A stretch of 64,000 nt of DNA from positions 29,301,427-29,365,426 of the forward strand of contig NC_092052.1 in assembly GCF_003086295.3 (NCBI RefSeq), written 5' to 3'. Of the stretch, positions 1-11,573 are shown one piece after another (the first letter of the stretch is position 1; each line of letters opens with the position of its first letter). A model generated the notes under the pieces. That model did not search any database. It saw nothing but the letters and a program-made list of their open reading frames with translations, and was not told the DNA's origin. The position numbers and the translations under genes are program-made. Source of the stretch: Arachis hypogaea (taxonomy: Eukaryota > Streptophyta > Magnoliopsida > Fabales > Fabaceae).

Positions 1-199
1 AGGTTCGAACAAGGAACCTCACGCTACCAAGCTTGCAAGGGAAATAAGCCAAAATGATTTGGCAAGGATTCGAACCTGGGAGCTCCATGGAGAACAAGGA
101 AGGAGTGCTCCACTCTTCCAAGGAAATCAACATCAATTTGCTTCCACCAAGAGTCAAACTTGGGAGCATGAAGCCCAAAGCAAAGCGCTACAATGGGGA

Positions 200-469
200 G
201 CTCAGTTGGCTTTCCCAACTGAGCGCTACTCTCCCCCACTCCCCACACATTGGCACGCTAGGAAGCACACCAAGGAGGGAATCAAGTGCACAATTTGACA
301 CGGCTAGGAGGCTGGGACACGCACAATTTGACGCACCAAGGCAAGACATAGAGCTCAATTCAATTTTCCAACTGAGCTCTAGTGAAGTGCAACACGGACA
401 AGGGGCTGGCGCACAAATTGGGCAAGCAAAAGACAAGTTTGGGCGCTCAGTTTGGTTTTCCAACTGAGC
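200..469. repeat. Three palindromic hairpin units in L1
   Basis: Short inverted repeats at 200-224, 351-379 and 445-469 share arms of the form GCTCAGTTGG / CCAACTGAGC around short loops. The first and third pair almost perfectly. The second has one mismatch that could still pair as G-U in RNA. The layout resembles the GGCGTTTAACGCC arrays of the E elements. Confidence 0.6.
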
Positions 470-582
470 CGTGCCCTGGGAGTGCACCATGACTCAATTT
501 TGAGTCCAAAAATGAAATAAATCCAATTCTTCACAAAATTAAAAAGCCCACTCTAAATTCTAAAATCCAAAAATAGGAAGTG

Positions 583-590
583 TATAAATA
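583..590 (+). promoter_or_regulatory. TATA box of LTR L1
   Basis: TATAAATA followed by a pyrimidine-rich stretch, in the position expected for the U3 promoter of an LTR. Transcription would start about 30 bases downstream. Confidence 0.55.
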
Positions 591-1723
591 GAAGGTAGTT
601 TGAGTTAGAGAAAACCTTCTTTTTCATTTTTTTAACTTTTTGCTTACTTTTGAATTTTGAATTTTTGCTAGCTTTGGGAACTTGGAAATTGGGAAGGAGA
701 ATTGATCTCTCTTCTTCTTTGTTCTTGTTCCTGCATTTTCTACTCTTTGTTTGGAATTTTGGGTGGAGAATTGAAGAAATTCTATTTCAATCTCACCTTA
801 AATTTTCTTTCTGTTTATTTTACTGCATAATTAAAGAAATTGTGATTTGGATCTACGTTTCTCTACTGTCTTCATCTTTGCTTCTTCTGCAAGCTGTCTC
901 TTATTTTTCTTCAATCATTCTCTTGTTGGATCAAGGAAGGACTTGAGATCTAGACTTGTTTTCTAGTCTCCTTCGCCCTGAGATCTCCAACTTCCATTTT
1001 GCTATTACAATTTAACTGCATTTTGTTTCCTGTTTAGTTTCTGAAGAAATTCTTCATTTCCTGTTTAGATCTGCTACATCTAAATTCACTTTCTACTGCT
1101 TTATTAATTGCTTGTTTAATTTCTGCAAATTCCAGTGCCCAAGCCCTTTTGCAATTCAAGCCATTTACGTTTCTTGCAATTTAAGTTTCAGTTATTTACA
1201 TTTCTTGCAATCTAAGTTTCTGCAATTTACATTACTTGCACTTTAAGATTCAGTTCTTTTAATTCTTTTGCACTTTAATTTCTTGTCAATTATCCCTCTC
1301 CCTTTAAATTTCATGCAATTTAGCTTCTGTTGGATACAAATCACTCAAATCAACACTTATTTTCTTGACTAAATCAATCACCTAATTAAAATTGCTCAAT
1401 CCTTCAATCCATGTGGGATCGACCTCACTCATGTGAGTTATTATTACTTGATGTGACCCAGTACACTTGCCGGTGAGTTTTGTGTTGGATCGTTTTCCAC
1501 ACATCAACATACATACACACACACACATAGATAATAAGAGTAGAGGGTCAAGGATACAAAATATTCAAGCTCCAAGTTCAACCTGCAAAACTAAGGCTGA
1601 ATTGGAGAATACATATATGTATATATACAAACCAAGTCCCAAAATACTCAAAAAAGAATCCTAGTTCTCCATATAACCTTAATGAGGCACAAGAGCTAAA
1701 CAGAATAAGGAGAAGTCTGCACA

Positions 1724-1777
<54 letters not shown>

Positions 1778-2811
1778 AGTAATCCCAAAAGGTAAAGTCC
1801 CAACTCCGCTGTGACAAGAACTCTAGATGCCTAACGAAGTGCCTCTTGACCTGCATTTGACAAATACAAATATCCATATGGAATGAGAACCGGGGGTTCT
1901 TAGCATGGTAAAGGTGCCACATACATATGATATAAGGTCCCAAGAAAGCCAAGGCAATCCTACAACTTTGACACTCATATTATAAAATTTAACGAATTAA
2001 AATGGAAACCAAAAACAAGGTGGTTCTCTAAGGTTCTTAAACTTAACCAAACTCTAACTAAACCCCTCTAAAATCCTTCTCCTTCGTCCAAAATCCTCCT
2101 GAATACCAATAGAGTCATACAGACAAACAAAACAGACAAAGGCAAAAACAATTAGAGTACAATTAATGCAAGTAACAAGTATGACAAATAGCATATTGAT
2201 TCACATAGGCAAACTCAATTAATGCACAAGCAAACAAAACAAGCATATGCATTTGATGTATGCTTGTCCTATGGCTGATGAGTCTCATCTATCGGTTATA
2301 AAGCCAACTTGACATGTTCAGCTACTAAACCCTAGACAATGCCCTGTGCCCTCATCCCCAAGAGTCTATGCATAGCTTTTTCTCATTCTTAATTAATTTT
2401 AGCTCATTGGGCGAATTTCCGGGGTGTTAAAGTGCCCAGCCACATGTTGCGACATAAGGTCAACATAGTATCAGTCTCGACCTGGAGCACGTAGTGGCAA
2501 GCCACTGCATTTATCCGGAAAAACTCGTATCTCAAATAAAAGTAGTGCATAAGCCTCATTTAGGGGTGTTCATGGTTCAAATTTTTCATAAACTGAACTG
2601 AAACTGCACTAAACCATTTTAAATGGTTTAGAAACTGAACCAAACTACTTTGTCAAATAAGAAACTGGTTTTAAACCAGTTTACAATACAGTGCACCAGT
2701 TTAAACCAGTTCATAAAAATAAAACTAGTTTTAATAGAAAAAACCAGTTTAAACAGGTTTATAGGTTAAAACTAGTTTTAACTTTTAACATATACAAAAT
2801 TAGTTTTTACA

Positions 2812-2909
2812 TTTTCTCTCTCTCTCTCTCTCTCTCCTTCTCTCCCTCTCTCTCTCTCTCTCTCTCAATCTCCCTCTCTCTCCCCCCTCCCTCTCCCTCT
2901 CCCCCTATC

Positions 2910-2941
<32 letters not shown>

Positions 2942-3108
2942 CTTGTCTCCCTCTCTCGCCCTCCTTTCTCTCTCTCCCACACTCTCTCTCTTTTTCTCCC
3001 TCTCTCTCCCCCTCCTCTCTCTATCTCCCTTCTCTCCCTTTCTCTCTTTCCCCTCTTTCTCTCTCTCTTCTTTTCTCCCTTCTCTCCCTCCTCTCTCTCT
3101 TTTCCTTT

Positions 3109-3152
<44 letters not shown>

Positions 3153-3507
3153 TTCCCCTCTTTCTCCCCTCCCTTTCTTTATCTTTCTCTCTCTCCCCCT
3201 CCTCTCTCCCTCCCTCTCTCTCTCCCCCTTCTCTCTCTCTCTATCCCTTTCTCTCATTCTCTCTCTCCCCTATCACTCTTCCTCTCTCTCTCTCTCCCTC
3301 TTCTCTTTTTCTCTCCCCCTCCTCTCTCTCCTTCTCTCTCTCTCTCTATTAACATATATAAAATTAGATTTTATATTCTCTTTCTTACCCCCTCTCTCTC
3401 CCTCTCTCTTTCTCTCCGTCTCTCTCCCTCTTTTTCTCTCTCTCCCTCTTTTCTCTTTTCTTCCCCTCTTCCTCTCTTTCTCCTCTTCTCTCCCTCTCTC
3501 TCCCTCT

Positions 3508-3542
<35 letters not shown>

Positions 3543-4000
3543 CTCACTCTTCTTCTTCTCTCTCTCCCCCTATTTCTCCTTTCCCCTCTCTTTGTCTTCC
3601 TCTCTCTCTCTCTCTCTCTCTCTCCTTTTTCCTTTTCCTTTTCTCTTTCTCTCCCTCTTTCTTCCCCTCTTCTCTCTCTCCCCTGCCCCTCTTTCTCCCC
3701 CTCCCCTTTCTTTTTCTCTCCCTTTTCTCTCTCTATCCCTTTCTCTCACTCTCTCTCCTATCCCTCTTCCTCTCTATCTCTCTCCCTCTCTCTCCTTCCC
3801 TCTTCCCCTCCCCTCTCTCTCTCTTCCTCTGTCTTTCTCTCTATCTCCCTCACTTTCTCTCCCTCTCTCTCTTCCTTTCTCTTTCTTTTGTGCTCTTTCT
3901 CCCCTCCCTTCTCTCTCTTTCTCTCTCCTCCTCATCTCTTTCTCTTTTTTTATCTCTCCTTCTTTCTTTTTTTCTTTTCTCTCCCTCCTTCTCTCTCTTG
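2812..4000 (+). repeat. Polypyrimidine (CT-rich) arm of FB
   Basis: Interrupted (CT)n, (CCCTCT)n and (TTTCT)n sequence with almost no purines. At about 3346-3384 an AT-rich patch (AACATATATAAAATTAG) repeats the junction sequence found at 2786-2811, which suggests an internal duplication of the left arm. Confidence 0.9.
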
Positions 4001-4003
4001 TTT

Positions 4004-4469
4004 GGAGAAAAGAGGGAGAGAGAGAGAAGAGGGATATAGAGTGAGAAGGTTGAGAGAAAAAGAGAAAAGAGAGAAAGGAAGGGAAGAAAGAGGAGAAAGA
4101 GAGAGAGGAGGGAGAAGAAAGAGAGAGAAAGAAGTGAAGGGAGAGAAATAGGAGAGCAAAAGAGAAAAAAGGGAAAAAAAGAGAGAGAAAGAGGAAGAGA
4201 GAAGGGAGGGAGAGAGAGAGGAGGGAGATGAGAGAGAGAAAAAATGGGAGAGAGAGAAAGAAGGGGGAAAGGAGGGAGAGAGAGAGAGAGAAGGGGGAAG
4301 GGAGTGAGGGAGAGGGGAGAAAAAGGAAAGAGAGGGAGAGAGAGTGAGAGTGAGAGAAAATGGAGAGAGATAGGAGGGGAAGAAAGAGGAGAAGGAGAGA
4401 GAGAGGAGGGAGAGGAGAGAGAGAGAGATAAAGAAAAGGGGAGAGCGAGGAAAAGGAGGGAGAGAGAGA

Positions 4470-4504
<35 letters not shown>

Positions 4505-4622
4505 GGGAAGGGAGGGGGAGCGAGAGAAAGGGGAGAAAAAGGAAAGAGAGGGAGAGAGAGGAGAGAAAATGGAGAGAGAGAGGGAGAGGAAATGGAGAGA
4601 GAGAGGAGGGAAAGAAAGAGGA

Positions 4623-4673
<51 letters not shown>

Positions 4674-5006
4674 GGGATAGAGAGAGGAGGGAGGGAGAGG
4701 AGAGAGAGAAAGAAAAGGGGAGAGCGAGGAAAATGAGGGAGAGAGAGAGAAGAAGAAGAGAGAAGGGAGGAGAAAGAGAGGAAGGAAGGGGAGAGAGAGA
4801 GGGAGAGGAGGGAAAGGAGAGAGAGAGAGAGAGAGAGGGAGGGAGGGAGAGAGACAGACGAAGAGAGATGGGAGGGAGAGAGAGAGGAGGGAGAGGAGAG
4901 AGAGAAAGAAAGGGGAAGAGAGAGGGAAATGAGGGAGAGAGAGGAGAGGGAGAAAGAGGAGGAGAGAGAGAGAGGGAAAGGAGAGAGAGAATGGGGAGAG
5001 AGGAAA

Positions 5007-5043
<37 letters not shown>

Positions 5044-5143
5044 GAGAGAAGGAAGAAAGGGAAAAGAGAGAGAAGGGAGAGAGGAGGAGAGAGAGAGAGG
5101 AAGGGGAGAGAGAGAGTGAAGGGAGAGAGAGAGAGAGAAAGAG
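4004..5143 (+). repeat. Polypurine (GA-rich) arm of FB
   Basis: Interrupted (GA)n, (GGGAGA)n and (AAAGA)n sequence, the reverse-complement type of the preceding arm. The switch at about 4001-4003 (CTTGTTTGGAGA) is the hinge of the foldback. The arm ends at GTATGTAAAAACTAATTTTA, the inverted copy of the sequence just before the CT arm. Confidence 0.9.
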
Positions 5144-5533
5144 TATGTAAAAACTAATTTTAGAGTTTAAATAAAACCAGTTTTAATTTAGTTTAAAACT
5201 AAACTGAACCATAAAAACTGGTTTTTAATAAACTGGTTTTCATAAAAACTATGGTTTCAGTTCAGTTTCAATTCAGTTCAGTGAAACTAATTTTTTTGCA
5301 CACCCCTAGCCACATTATCATTCATATTCATTCATACTCAGTCAAAATCATTCATTAGGGCCATATTTATTATATATACATCATATTTATGCACTTCCCC
5401 TTCAAAATTCGTCATGTCTCAAGCATTTTTCACCTCCAAGTTATCCCCTTTTCATAGCTTAATCCGTTCACTATACTTCAAACTAATATTTAAGGTCTAA
5501 AATAGTAAAAATAGAGGTTTAGAGGTTTAAAAT

Positions 5534-5658
5534 CACAGTAAAGTCCAGAAATGTGATTTTTATTTAAAAACTAATAAAAATATACTAAAAACTAACTAAA
5601 TCATACTAAAAACTATCTAAAAACAATGCCAAAAAGCGTATAAATTATCCGCTCATCA
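5534..5658 (-). repeat. E1 3' LTR stub
   Basis: Only the first 125 bases (LTR sense) survive. They run from TGATGAGCGGATAATTTATA (read on minus from 5658) to the break at 5534. They are nearly identical to 26327-26451 and 60294-60420. The break joins T1 LTR sequence with only about 3 bases of possible microhomology. Confidence 0.85.
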
Positions 5659-6812
5659 CAACACCAAACTTAAATTGTTGCTTGTCCCCAAGCAACTGAA
5701 AATCAAATAGTATAAAAAGAAGAGAATATACTATAAATTCCAAAATATCAATGAAACTTAGCTCCAATCAGATGAGCGGGACTAGTAGCTTTTTGCCTCT
5801 GAATAGTTTTGGCATCTCACTTTATCCCTTGAAGTTCAGAATGATTGGCATCTATAGGAACTCAGAATTCAGATAGTGTTATTGATTCTCCTAGTTCAGT
5901 ATGTTGATTCTTGAACACAGCTACTTTATGAGTCTTGGCCGTGGCCTTAAGCACTTTGTTTTCCAGTATTACCACCGGATACATAAATGCCACAGACACA
6001 TAACTGGGTGAACCTTTTCAGATTGTGACTCAGCTTTGCTAGAGTCTCCAATTAGAGGTGTCCAGGGTTCTTAAGCATACTCTTCTTTTTGCTTTGGACC
6101 TCGACTTTAACCGCTCAGTCTCAAGTTTTCACTTGACACCTTCACGCCACAAGCACATGGTTAGGGACAGCTTGGTTTAGCCGCTTAGGCCAGGATTTTA
6201 TTCCTTTAGGCCCTCCTATCCATTAATGCTCAAAGCCTTGGATCCTTTTTACCCTTGCCTTTTGGTTTTAAGGGCTATTGGCTTTTTTCTCTTGCCTTTT
6301 GGTTTAAAGAGCTTTTGGCTTTTTCTGCTTGCTTTTTCTTTTTCTTTCTCTTTTTTTTTTGCCATTTTTCTTTTCTTTTTTTTTTTCGCAAGCTTTTGTA
6401 TTCACTGCTTTTTCTTGCTTCAAGAATCAATTTTATGATTTTTCAGATTATCAATAACATTTCTCCTTTTCATCATTCTTTCAAGAGCCAACATATTTAA
6501 CATTCATAAACAACAATATCAAAAGACATATGCACTGTTCAAGCATTCATTCAGAAAATAAAAAGTATTGTCACCACATCAAAATAATTAAACTAATTTC
6601 AAGGATGAATTCGAAATTCATGTACTTCTTGTTCTTTTGTAATTAAAACATTTTTCATTTAAGTGAGGTGATGGATTCATAGGACATTCATAGCTTTAAG
6701 ACATAGACACTTAAACACTAATGATCATATAATAAGACACAAACATAAACATAAATCATAGTAAACGAAAAACAGGAAAATAAGAACAAGGAGATTAAGG
6801 AACAGGTCCACC
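5659..6812 (-). other. E1 3' untranslated region
   Basis: Non-coding region upstream of the 3' LTR. It is collinear with E2 10512-11573, sharing for example GGCATCTCACTTTATCC and CACCGGATACATAAATGCC. A 12-mer TAAGTTTGGTGT (minus, 5661-5672) sits immediately before the LTR. A T-rich stretch lies at 6290-6400. No polypurine tract of the usual form is obvious beside the LTR. Confidence 0.65.
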
Positions 6813-7239
6813 TTAGTGAGGGTGGCGTCTTCCTCTTCTTGAAGAACCAATGGTGCTCTTGAGCTCCTCTATGTCTCTTCCTTGTCTTTGTTGCTCCTCC
6901 CTCATAACTCTTTGATCTTCTCTAATCTCATGGAGAATGATGGAGTGCTCTTGGTGTTCCATCCTTAGTTATCCCATGTTGGAACTTAATTCTCCTAGGG
7001 AGGTGTTGATTTTCTCCCAATAGTTCTGTGGAGGGAAGTACATCCCTTGAGGCATCTCAGGGATTTCATGGTCAGAAATTTCCTCATGCTCTTGTTGAGG
7101 TCCATGATCTCTTGTTTGCTCCATCCTTTTCTTAGTGATGGGCTTGTGAGATGAATCTCTCCATCTCCCATGACTCAGAGGTGGAAGCTTTTGCCTTTCC
7201 TTTCCTCTTTTTAGAGGTTTCTCCGGCCTTAGGTGCCAT
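6813..7239 (-). pseudogene. Shortened third ORF of E1 (post-pol)
   Basis: The minus-strand reading starts MAPKAGETSKKRKGKAKAS, a basic N-terminus like the MAPKGKQ start of the E2 third ORF. After a frameshift it continues as a glutamine- and glutamate-rich stretch (EHEEISDHEIPEM, MREEQQRQGRDIEELKS) likely to form a coiled coil, ending at 6813. A further stop interrupts it near 6968. The middle domain present in E2 is missing. The function of this plant-specific post-pol protein is not established. It occupies the env position, but I see no signal peptide or membrane segment. Confidence 0.5.
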
Positions 7240-7564
7240 AAATGGTTATGGAAAAATAAAAAGCAATGCTTTTACCACACCAAACGTAAAGTGTTTGCTC
7301 GTCCTTGAGCAAAAGGAGAAGAGAAAGTAGTAGAAGAAGAAGAAATGGAGGAGATGGAGGAAGGTGTGTGGTTCGGCCATGTGTGGGTGGATTTGGGAGG
7401 GAGATGGTTTGAATGGTATTTGGGGAAGAGAGTTATGAAAAGGTGTGAAGAGGAGAGAAGAAGAGGTGGGGTAGGTGGGGATCCTGTGGGGTCCACAGAT
7501 CTAGTGGGGTCAAGGACTTAGCATCCCTGCTCCAATTAGGCGTGCAAAATGCCCTTAGAATGCA

Positions 7565-7745
7565 TTTCTGGCGTTAAACGCCAGCTTGCTGCTTGTTTCT
7601 GGTGTTTAACGCCAATTCCATGCTCTGTTTTGGTGTTAAACGCCAGTTCTGGTGCTTGTTTTTGGCGTTTAACGCCAACTTGATGCTTCTTTCTGGCGTT
7701 AAACGCCAGTTTGATGTTTCTTACTGGCGTTTAAACGCCAGTAAG
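7565..7745. repeat. Palindrome array GGCGTTTAACGCC in E1
   Basis: Six palindromes of the type CTGGCGTTAAACGCCAG, spaced about 30-36 bases, some with TTTAA and some with TTAAA centres (7568-7584, about 7600-7613, 7629-7647, 7662-7676, 7692-7709, 7722-7741). The spacers share GCTTGTTTCT or GATGCTTCTTT. It lies between the third ORF and the protease. Confidence 0.85.
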
Positions 7746-7953
7746 CTCTTCCTCCAGGGTGAGCTATTTTTAATGCTATTTTTCATTCTATTTTTGATTT
7801 TTCAGTTGTTTTTGTGACTTCACATGATCATCAACCTAAGGAAAACATAGAATAGCAATGGAAAATAAATAGATATAATTAAATAACATTGGGTTGCCTT
7901 CCAACAAGCGCTTTTTTAAAGTCAATAGCTTGACAGTGAGCTCTCATGGAGCC

Positions 7954-8971
7954 TCACAGATGTTCAGAGCATTGTTGGGACCTCCCAACACCAAACTTAA
8001 AGTTTAAATGTGGGGGTTCAACACCAAACTTAGAGTTTGGTTGTGGCCTCCCAACACCAAACTTAGAGCTTGACTGTGGGGGCTTTGGTTGACTTTGCAG
8101 TGAGAGAAGCTTTTCATGCTTCCTCTCCATGGTTACAGAAGGAGATCCTTGAATTTTAAATACAAGGTAGTCCTCATTCAGTTGAAGGACTAATTCTCCT
8201 CTGTCCACATCAATCACAGCTTTTGCTGTGGCTAGGAAGGGTCTTCCAAGGATGGTGGATTCATCCTCATCCTTCCCAGTGTCTAGGATTATGAAATTAG
8301 CAGGGATGTAAAGGCCTTCAACTTTTACTAACAAGTTCTCTACTAATCCATAAGCCTGTTTCATTGATTTGTCTGCCATCTCTAGTGAGATTCTTGCAGC
8401 TTGTACCAAAAAGATTCTCAGTTTCTCCATTACAGAGAGTGGCATGAGGTTTATCCCTGACCCAAGGTCAAACAGAGCCTTTTCAAAGGTCATGGTGCCT
8501 ATGGTACAAGGTATGAAGAACTTTTCGGGATCCGGTTTCTTCTAAGGCAATGTCTGCCTTATCAATTCATTGAGTTCATTGGTGAACAAGGGGGGTTCAT
8601 CCTCCCAAGTATCATTACCAAATAAACTGGCATTCAACTTCATGATGGCTCCTAGATATTTAGCAACCTGCTCTTTACTGATGTCTTCATCCTCTTCAGA
8701 GGAAGAATAGTCATCAGAGCTCATGAATGGTAAAAAGAGGTTCAATGGAATCTCTATGATCTTTAGATGAGCCTCAGATTCCTTTGGTTCCTCAAAGGGA
8801 AACTCCTTATTGGTCAGTGAACGTCCCAGGAGGTCTTCCTCACTAGGATTCACGTCCTTTTCCTCCTCTCTGGGTTCGGCCACACCAAGTAAGGTTATGG
8901 CCTTGCACTCTCTTTTTGGATTCTCTTATGTATTTCTTTGGAGAGTACTAGGAGGAGTTTCAATGACTCTT
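7954..8971 (-). pseudogene. E1 retropepsin (aspartic protease) region, broken
   Basis: Minus-strand coding remnant of the gag-protease junction. The catalytic motif reads ALFDLGSGINLMPLS (DLGS, compare DLGAS in E2), followed by ILGRPFLATAKAVIDVDRGE, the flap and ILG region of plant Ty3 proteases. An in-frame TAG (8542-8544) sits where glutamine would be expected, and a TAA lies near 8923. E2 inserted at 8971/8972, separating this from E1 gag, and the frame appears to resume at 21518. The C-terminal end (7954-8070) is three tandem SKFGV peptides encoded by the TAAGTTTGGTGT motif. No RT follows. Confidence 0.8.
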
Positions 8972-10511
8972 TGGTGCACGAAATGTGAATCACACTTTTC
9001 ACAACTCGTACCACTAACCAGCAAGTGCACTGGGTCGTCCAAGTAATACCTTACGTGAGTAAGGGTCGAATCCCACGGAGATTGTTAGCTTGAAGCAATC
9101 TATGGTTATCTTGTAACGCTTAGTCAGGATATCAATTATAATTATCAATTTGAATTGCGAAGAATAAAAGAGCATGAAATAAATACTTGTTATGCAGTAA
9201 TGGAGAATATGTTGGAGTTTTGGAGTTGCTTTATCTTCTGAATCTCTGCTTTCCTACTGTCATCTTCTTCATGCACGCAAGTTTCCTCCTATGTCAAGCT
9301 GTGTGTTGGTAGATCACCGTTGTCAATGGCTACCATCCGTCCTCTCAGTAAAAATGGTCCAAATGTGCTGTCACCTCATGGCTAATCATCTGTCGGTTCT
9401 CACTCATGCTGGAATAGGATCCATTGATCCTTTTGCGTCTGTCACTACGCCCAACCCTTGTGAGTTTGAAGCTCGTCACAGTCATTCAATCCCTGAATCC
9501 TACTCGGAATACCACAGACAAGGTTTAGACTTTCTGGATTTTCAAGAATGCTGCCAATGGATTCTAGCTTATACCACGAAGATTCTGATTAAGGAATCCA
9601 AGAGATGCTCATTCAATCGAAGGTAGAACGGAGGTGGTTGTCAGGCACACGTTCATAGGTTGAGAATGGTGATGAGTGTCATGGATCATCACATTCATCA
9701 TATTGAAGTGCGAATGAACATCTTAGATAGAAACAAGCGTGTTTGAATAGAAAACAGAAATAATTGCATTAATTCATCGAGACACAGCAGAGCTCCTCAC
9801 CCCCAACAATGGAGTTTAGAGACTCTTGCCATCAAAGAGTACAAAGTTCAGATTTAAAATGTCATGAGGTCTCGAATAAATCTCTAAAAGTTGTTTAAAT
9901 ACTAAACTAGAAACCTAGGTTTACAGAGAATGAGTAAACTAAGATAGATAGTACAGAAATCCACTTCTGGGACCCACTTGGTGTGTGCTGGGGCTGATAC
10001 TTGAGCTTTACACATGCCTAGGCTGTTTCCAGAGTTAAACGCTAGGTTGTAACCTGTTTCTGGCGTTTAACTCCAACTTGTAACCTGTTTCTGGCGTTTA
10101 ACGCCAGAATGCAACATGGAACTGGCGTTGAATGCCAGTTTACGTCGTTTATCCTTGAGCAAAGTATGGACTATTATATATTGCTGGAAAGCCCTGGATT
10201 TCTACTTTCCAATGCAATTAAGAGCGTACCATTTGAACTTCTGTAGCTCCAGAAATTCCATTTCGAGTGCAGGGAGGTCAGAATCCAACAACATCTGCAG
10301 TCCTTTTTCAGCCTGAATCAGATTTTTGCTCAGCTCCCTCAATTTCAGCCAAAAAACACCTGAAATCACAGAAAAACACACAAACTCATAGTAAAGTCCA
10401 GAAATATGAATTTTTCCTAGAAACTAATAAAAATATACTAAAAATTAACTAAAACATACTAAAAACTACATGAAATTACCCCCAAAAAGCGTATAAAATA
10501 TCTGCTCATCA
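8972..10511 (-). repeat. E2 3' LTR
   Basis: TG...CA LTR of 1540 bases, from TGATGAGC (10511, minus) to CGTGCACCA (8972). It contains the CCTTAC-loop-GTAAGG stem at 9049-9064 and a palindrome array at about 10022-10142. It is 31 bases longer than the 5' LTR because it carries one more array unit. Confidence 0.9.
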
Positions 10512-11573
10512 CAACACCAAACTTAAACTGTTGCTTATCCCCAAGAAACTAGACAAATAAAATAGGATAAAAAGAAATCAAGAAGCAATAATATCTCAGA
10601 GTTTTAAGTGAAGCTCAGATTCTAATTAGATGAGCGGGACTAGTAGCTTTTAGCTTCCGAACAGTTTTGGCATCTCACTTTATCCTTTGAAATTCAGAAT
10701 GATTGGCATCCATAGAAACTCATAATTCAGATAGTATTATTGATTCTCCTAGTTTAGTATGTTGATTCTTGAACACAGCTATTTTATGAGTCTTGGCCGT
10801 GGCCCTAAGCACTTTGTTTTCCAGTATTACCACCGGATACATAAATGCCACAGACACATAACTGGGTGAACCTTTTTAGGTTGTGACTTAGCTTTGCTGA
10901 AGTCCCCAATTAGAGGTGTCCAGAGTTCTTAAGCACACTCTGTTTTTGCTTTGGACCTCGACTTTAACCGCTCAGTCTCAAGTTTTCACTTGACACCTTC
11001 ACGCCACAAGCACATGGTTAGGGACAGCTTAGTTTAGCCACTTAGGCCAGGATTTTATTCCTTTTAGACCCTCCTATCCATTAATGCTCAAAGCCTTGGA
11101 TCCTTTTTGCCCTTACCTTTTGATTTTAAGGGCTATTGGCTTTTTCTACTGCTCCTTCTCTTTTCTCTTTTTTTTTGCTGCTTTTTCTTGCTTCAAGAAT
11201 CAATTTCATGATTTTTCAGATCATCAATAACATTTCTCTTGCTCATCATTCTTTCAGGAGCCAACAATTTTAACATTCATAAAATTCAATATAAAAAACA
11301 TACACTGTTCAGGCATTCATTCAGAAGACAAAAAGCATTGCCACCACATATAAATAATTAGAATTTTCCTTATTAAGAACCCGAAAAAATATTGCCTCCT
11401 TATTCTAAAAATCTGCTATTTTATTCATGTTTGATGATGATGAGAAAAATAAATTATAGCTTAATTGGAGATAAAATCAAAATAGAGATACTAATTACTA
11501 CTACTCATATATAACTTCTAAGGTAAATTTCTAATAAGAACAATTATCACAGAGTTAAGGCTAAGATTAGAAC
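10512..11573 (-). other. E2 3' untranslated region
   Basis: Non-coding, collinear with the E1 3' UTR. TAAGTTTGGTGT (minus, 10514-10525) again sits just upstream of the LTR, and a pyrimidine-rich patch lies at 11140-11180. I see no coding potential. Confidence 0.65.

Larger units (their letters stand above)
1..1506 (+). repeat. L1: 3' part of a plus-strand LTR
   Basis: Non-coding LTR sequence whose 5' end lies before the window. It has a TATA box, a T-rich and CTGCAATTTA-rich stretch (about 600-1320), and the signature GTGGGATCGACC, stem-loop, TTATTACTTG, GACCCAGTACACTTGCCGGT. It ends in CACACATCA at 1506. The same signature closes the E-family LTRs. No primer-binding site follows, so this is a solo LTR or a 3' LTR. 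It landed in the CA-microsatellite part of the T1 LTR. Open frames inside it look like chance. Confidence 0.75.
2561..5308. mobile_element. FB: hAT-like foldback element with giant CT/GA arms
   Basis: The ends are TAGGGGTGT and ACACCCCTA, flanked by an 8-bp target duplication GCCTCATT (2553-2560) / GCCACATT (5309-5316). T2 has the undisturbed site GCCACATT at 52217-52224. Terminal arms rich in AACCAGTTT and AAACTGG (2561-2811 and 5144-5308) are inverted copies of each other. Between them lies about 1.19 kb of almost pure pyrimidine, then about 1.14 kb of almost pure purine, so the whole element can fold on itself. TIR and TSD length fit hAT-type MITEs. The long frames inside are low-complexity and not coding. 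Confidence 0.85.
1507..5533 (-). mobile_element. T1 3' LTR fragment (chromovirus LTR, minus)
   Basis: About 1.25 kb of LTR in two blocks (1507-2560 and 5309-5533) separated by the FB insertion. The blocks align collinearly with the T2 LTR at about 50100-52446: the same AT microsatellite, the same CTTGTCCTATGGCTGATGAG segment, the same CTCGTATCTCAAATAAAAG segment. Its left end is cut by L1 and its right end is fused at 5533/5534 to the E1 LTR, losing roughly 1.7 kb of LTR that T2 still has. It is assigned to the chromovirus because T2 carries the same LTR next to chromovirus pol. Confidence 0.75.

Noticed and set aside
2691..4151. 486-codon frame rich in S, L and P, and a 291-codon frame rich in R, E and G at 4244-5119
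   Set aside because: Translations of the CT and GA microsatellite arms of FB; no domain, no codon signature of a gene.
9291..9626. 111-codon frame conserved at 20328-20663
   Set aside because: Antisense within the two LTRs of E2. Conservation is explained by LTR identity, and the frame is not kept in the E1 and E3 LTRs.
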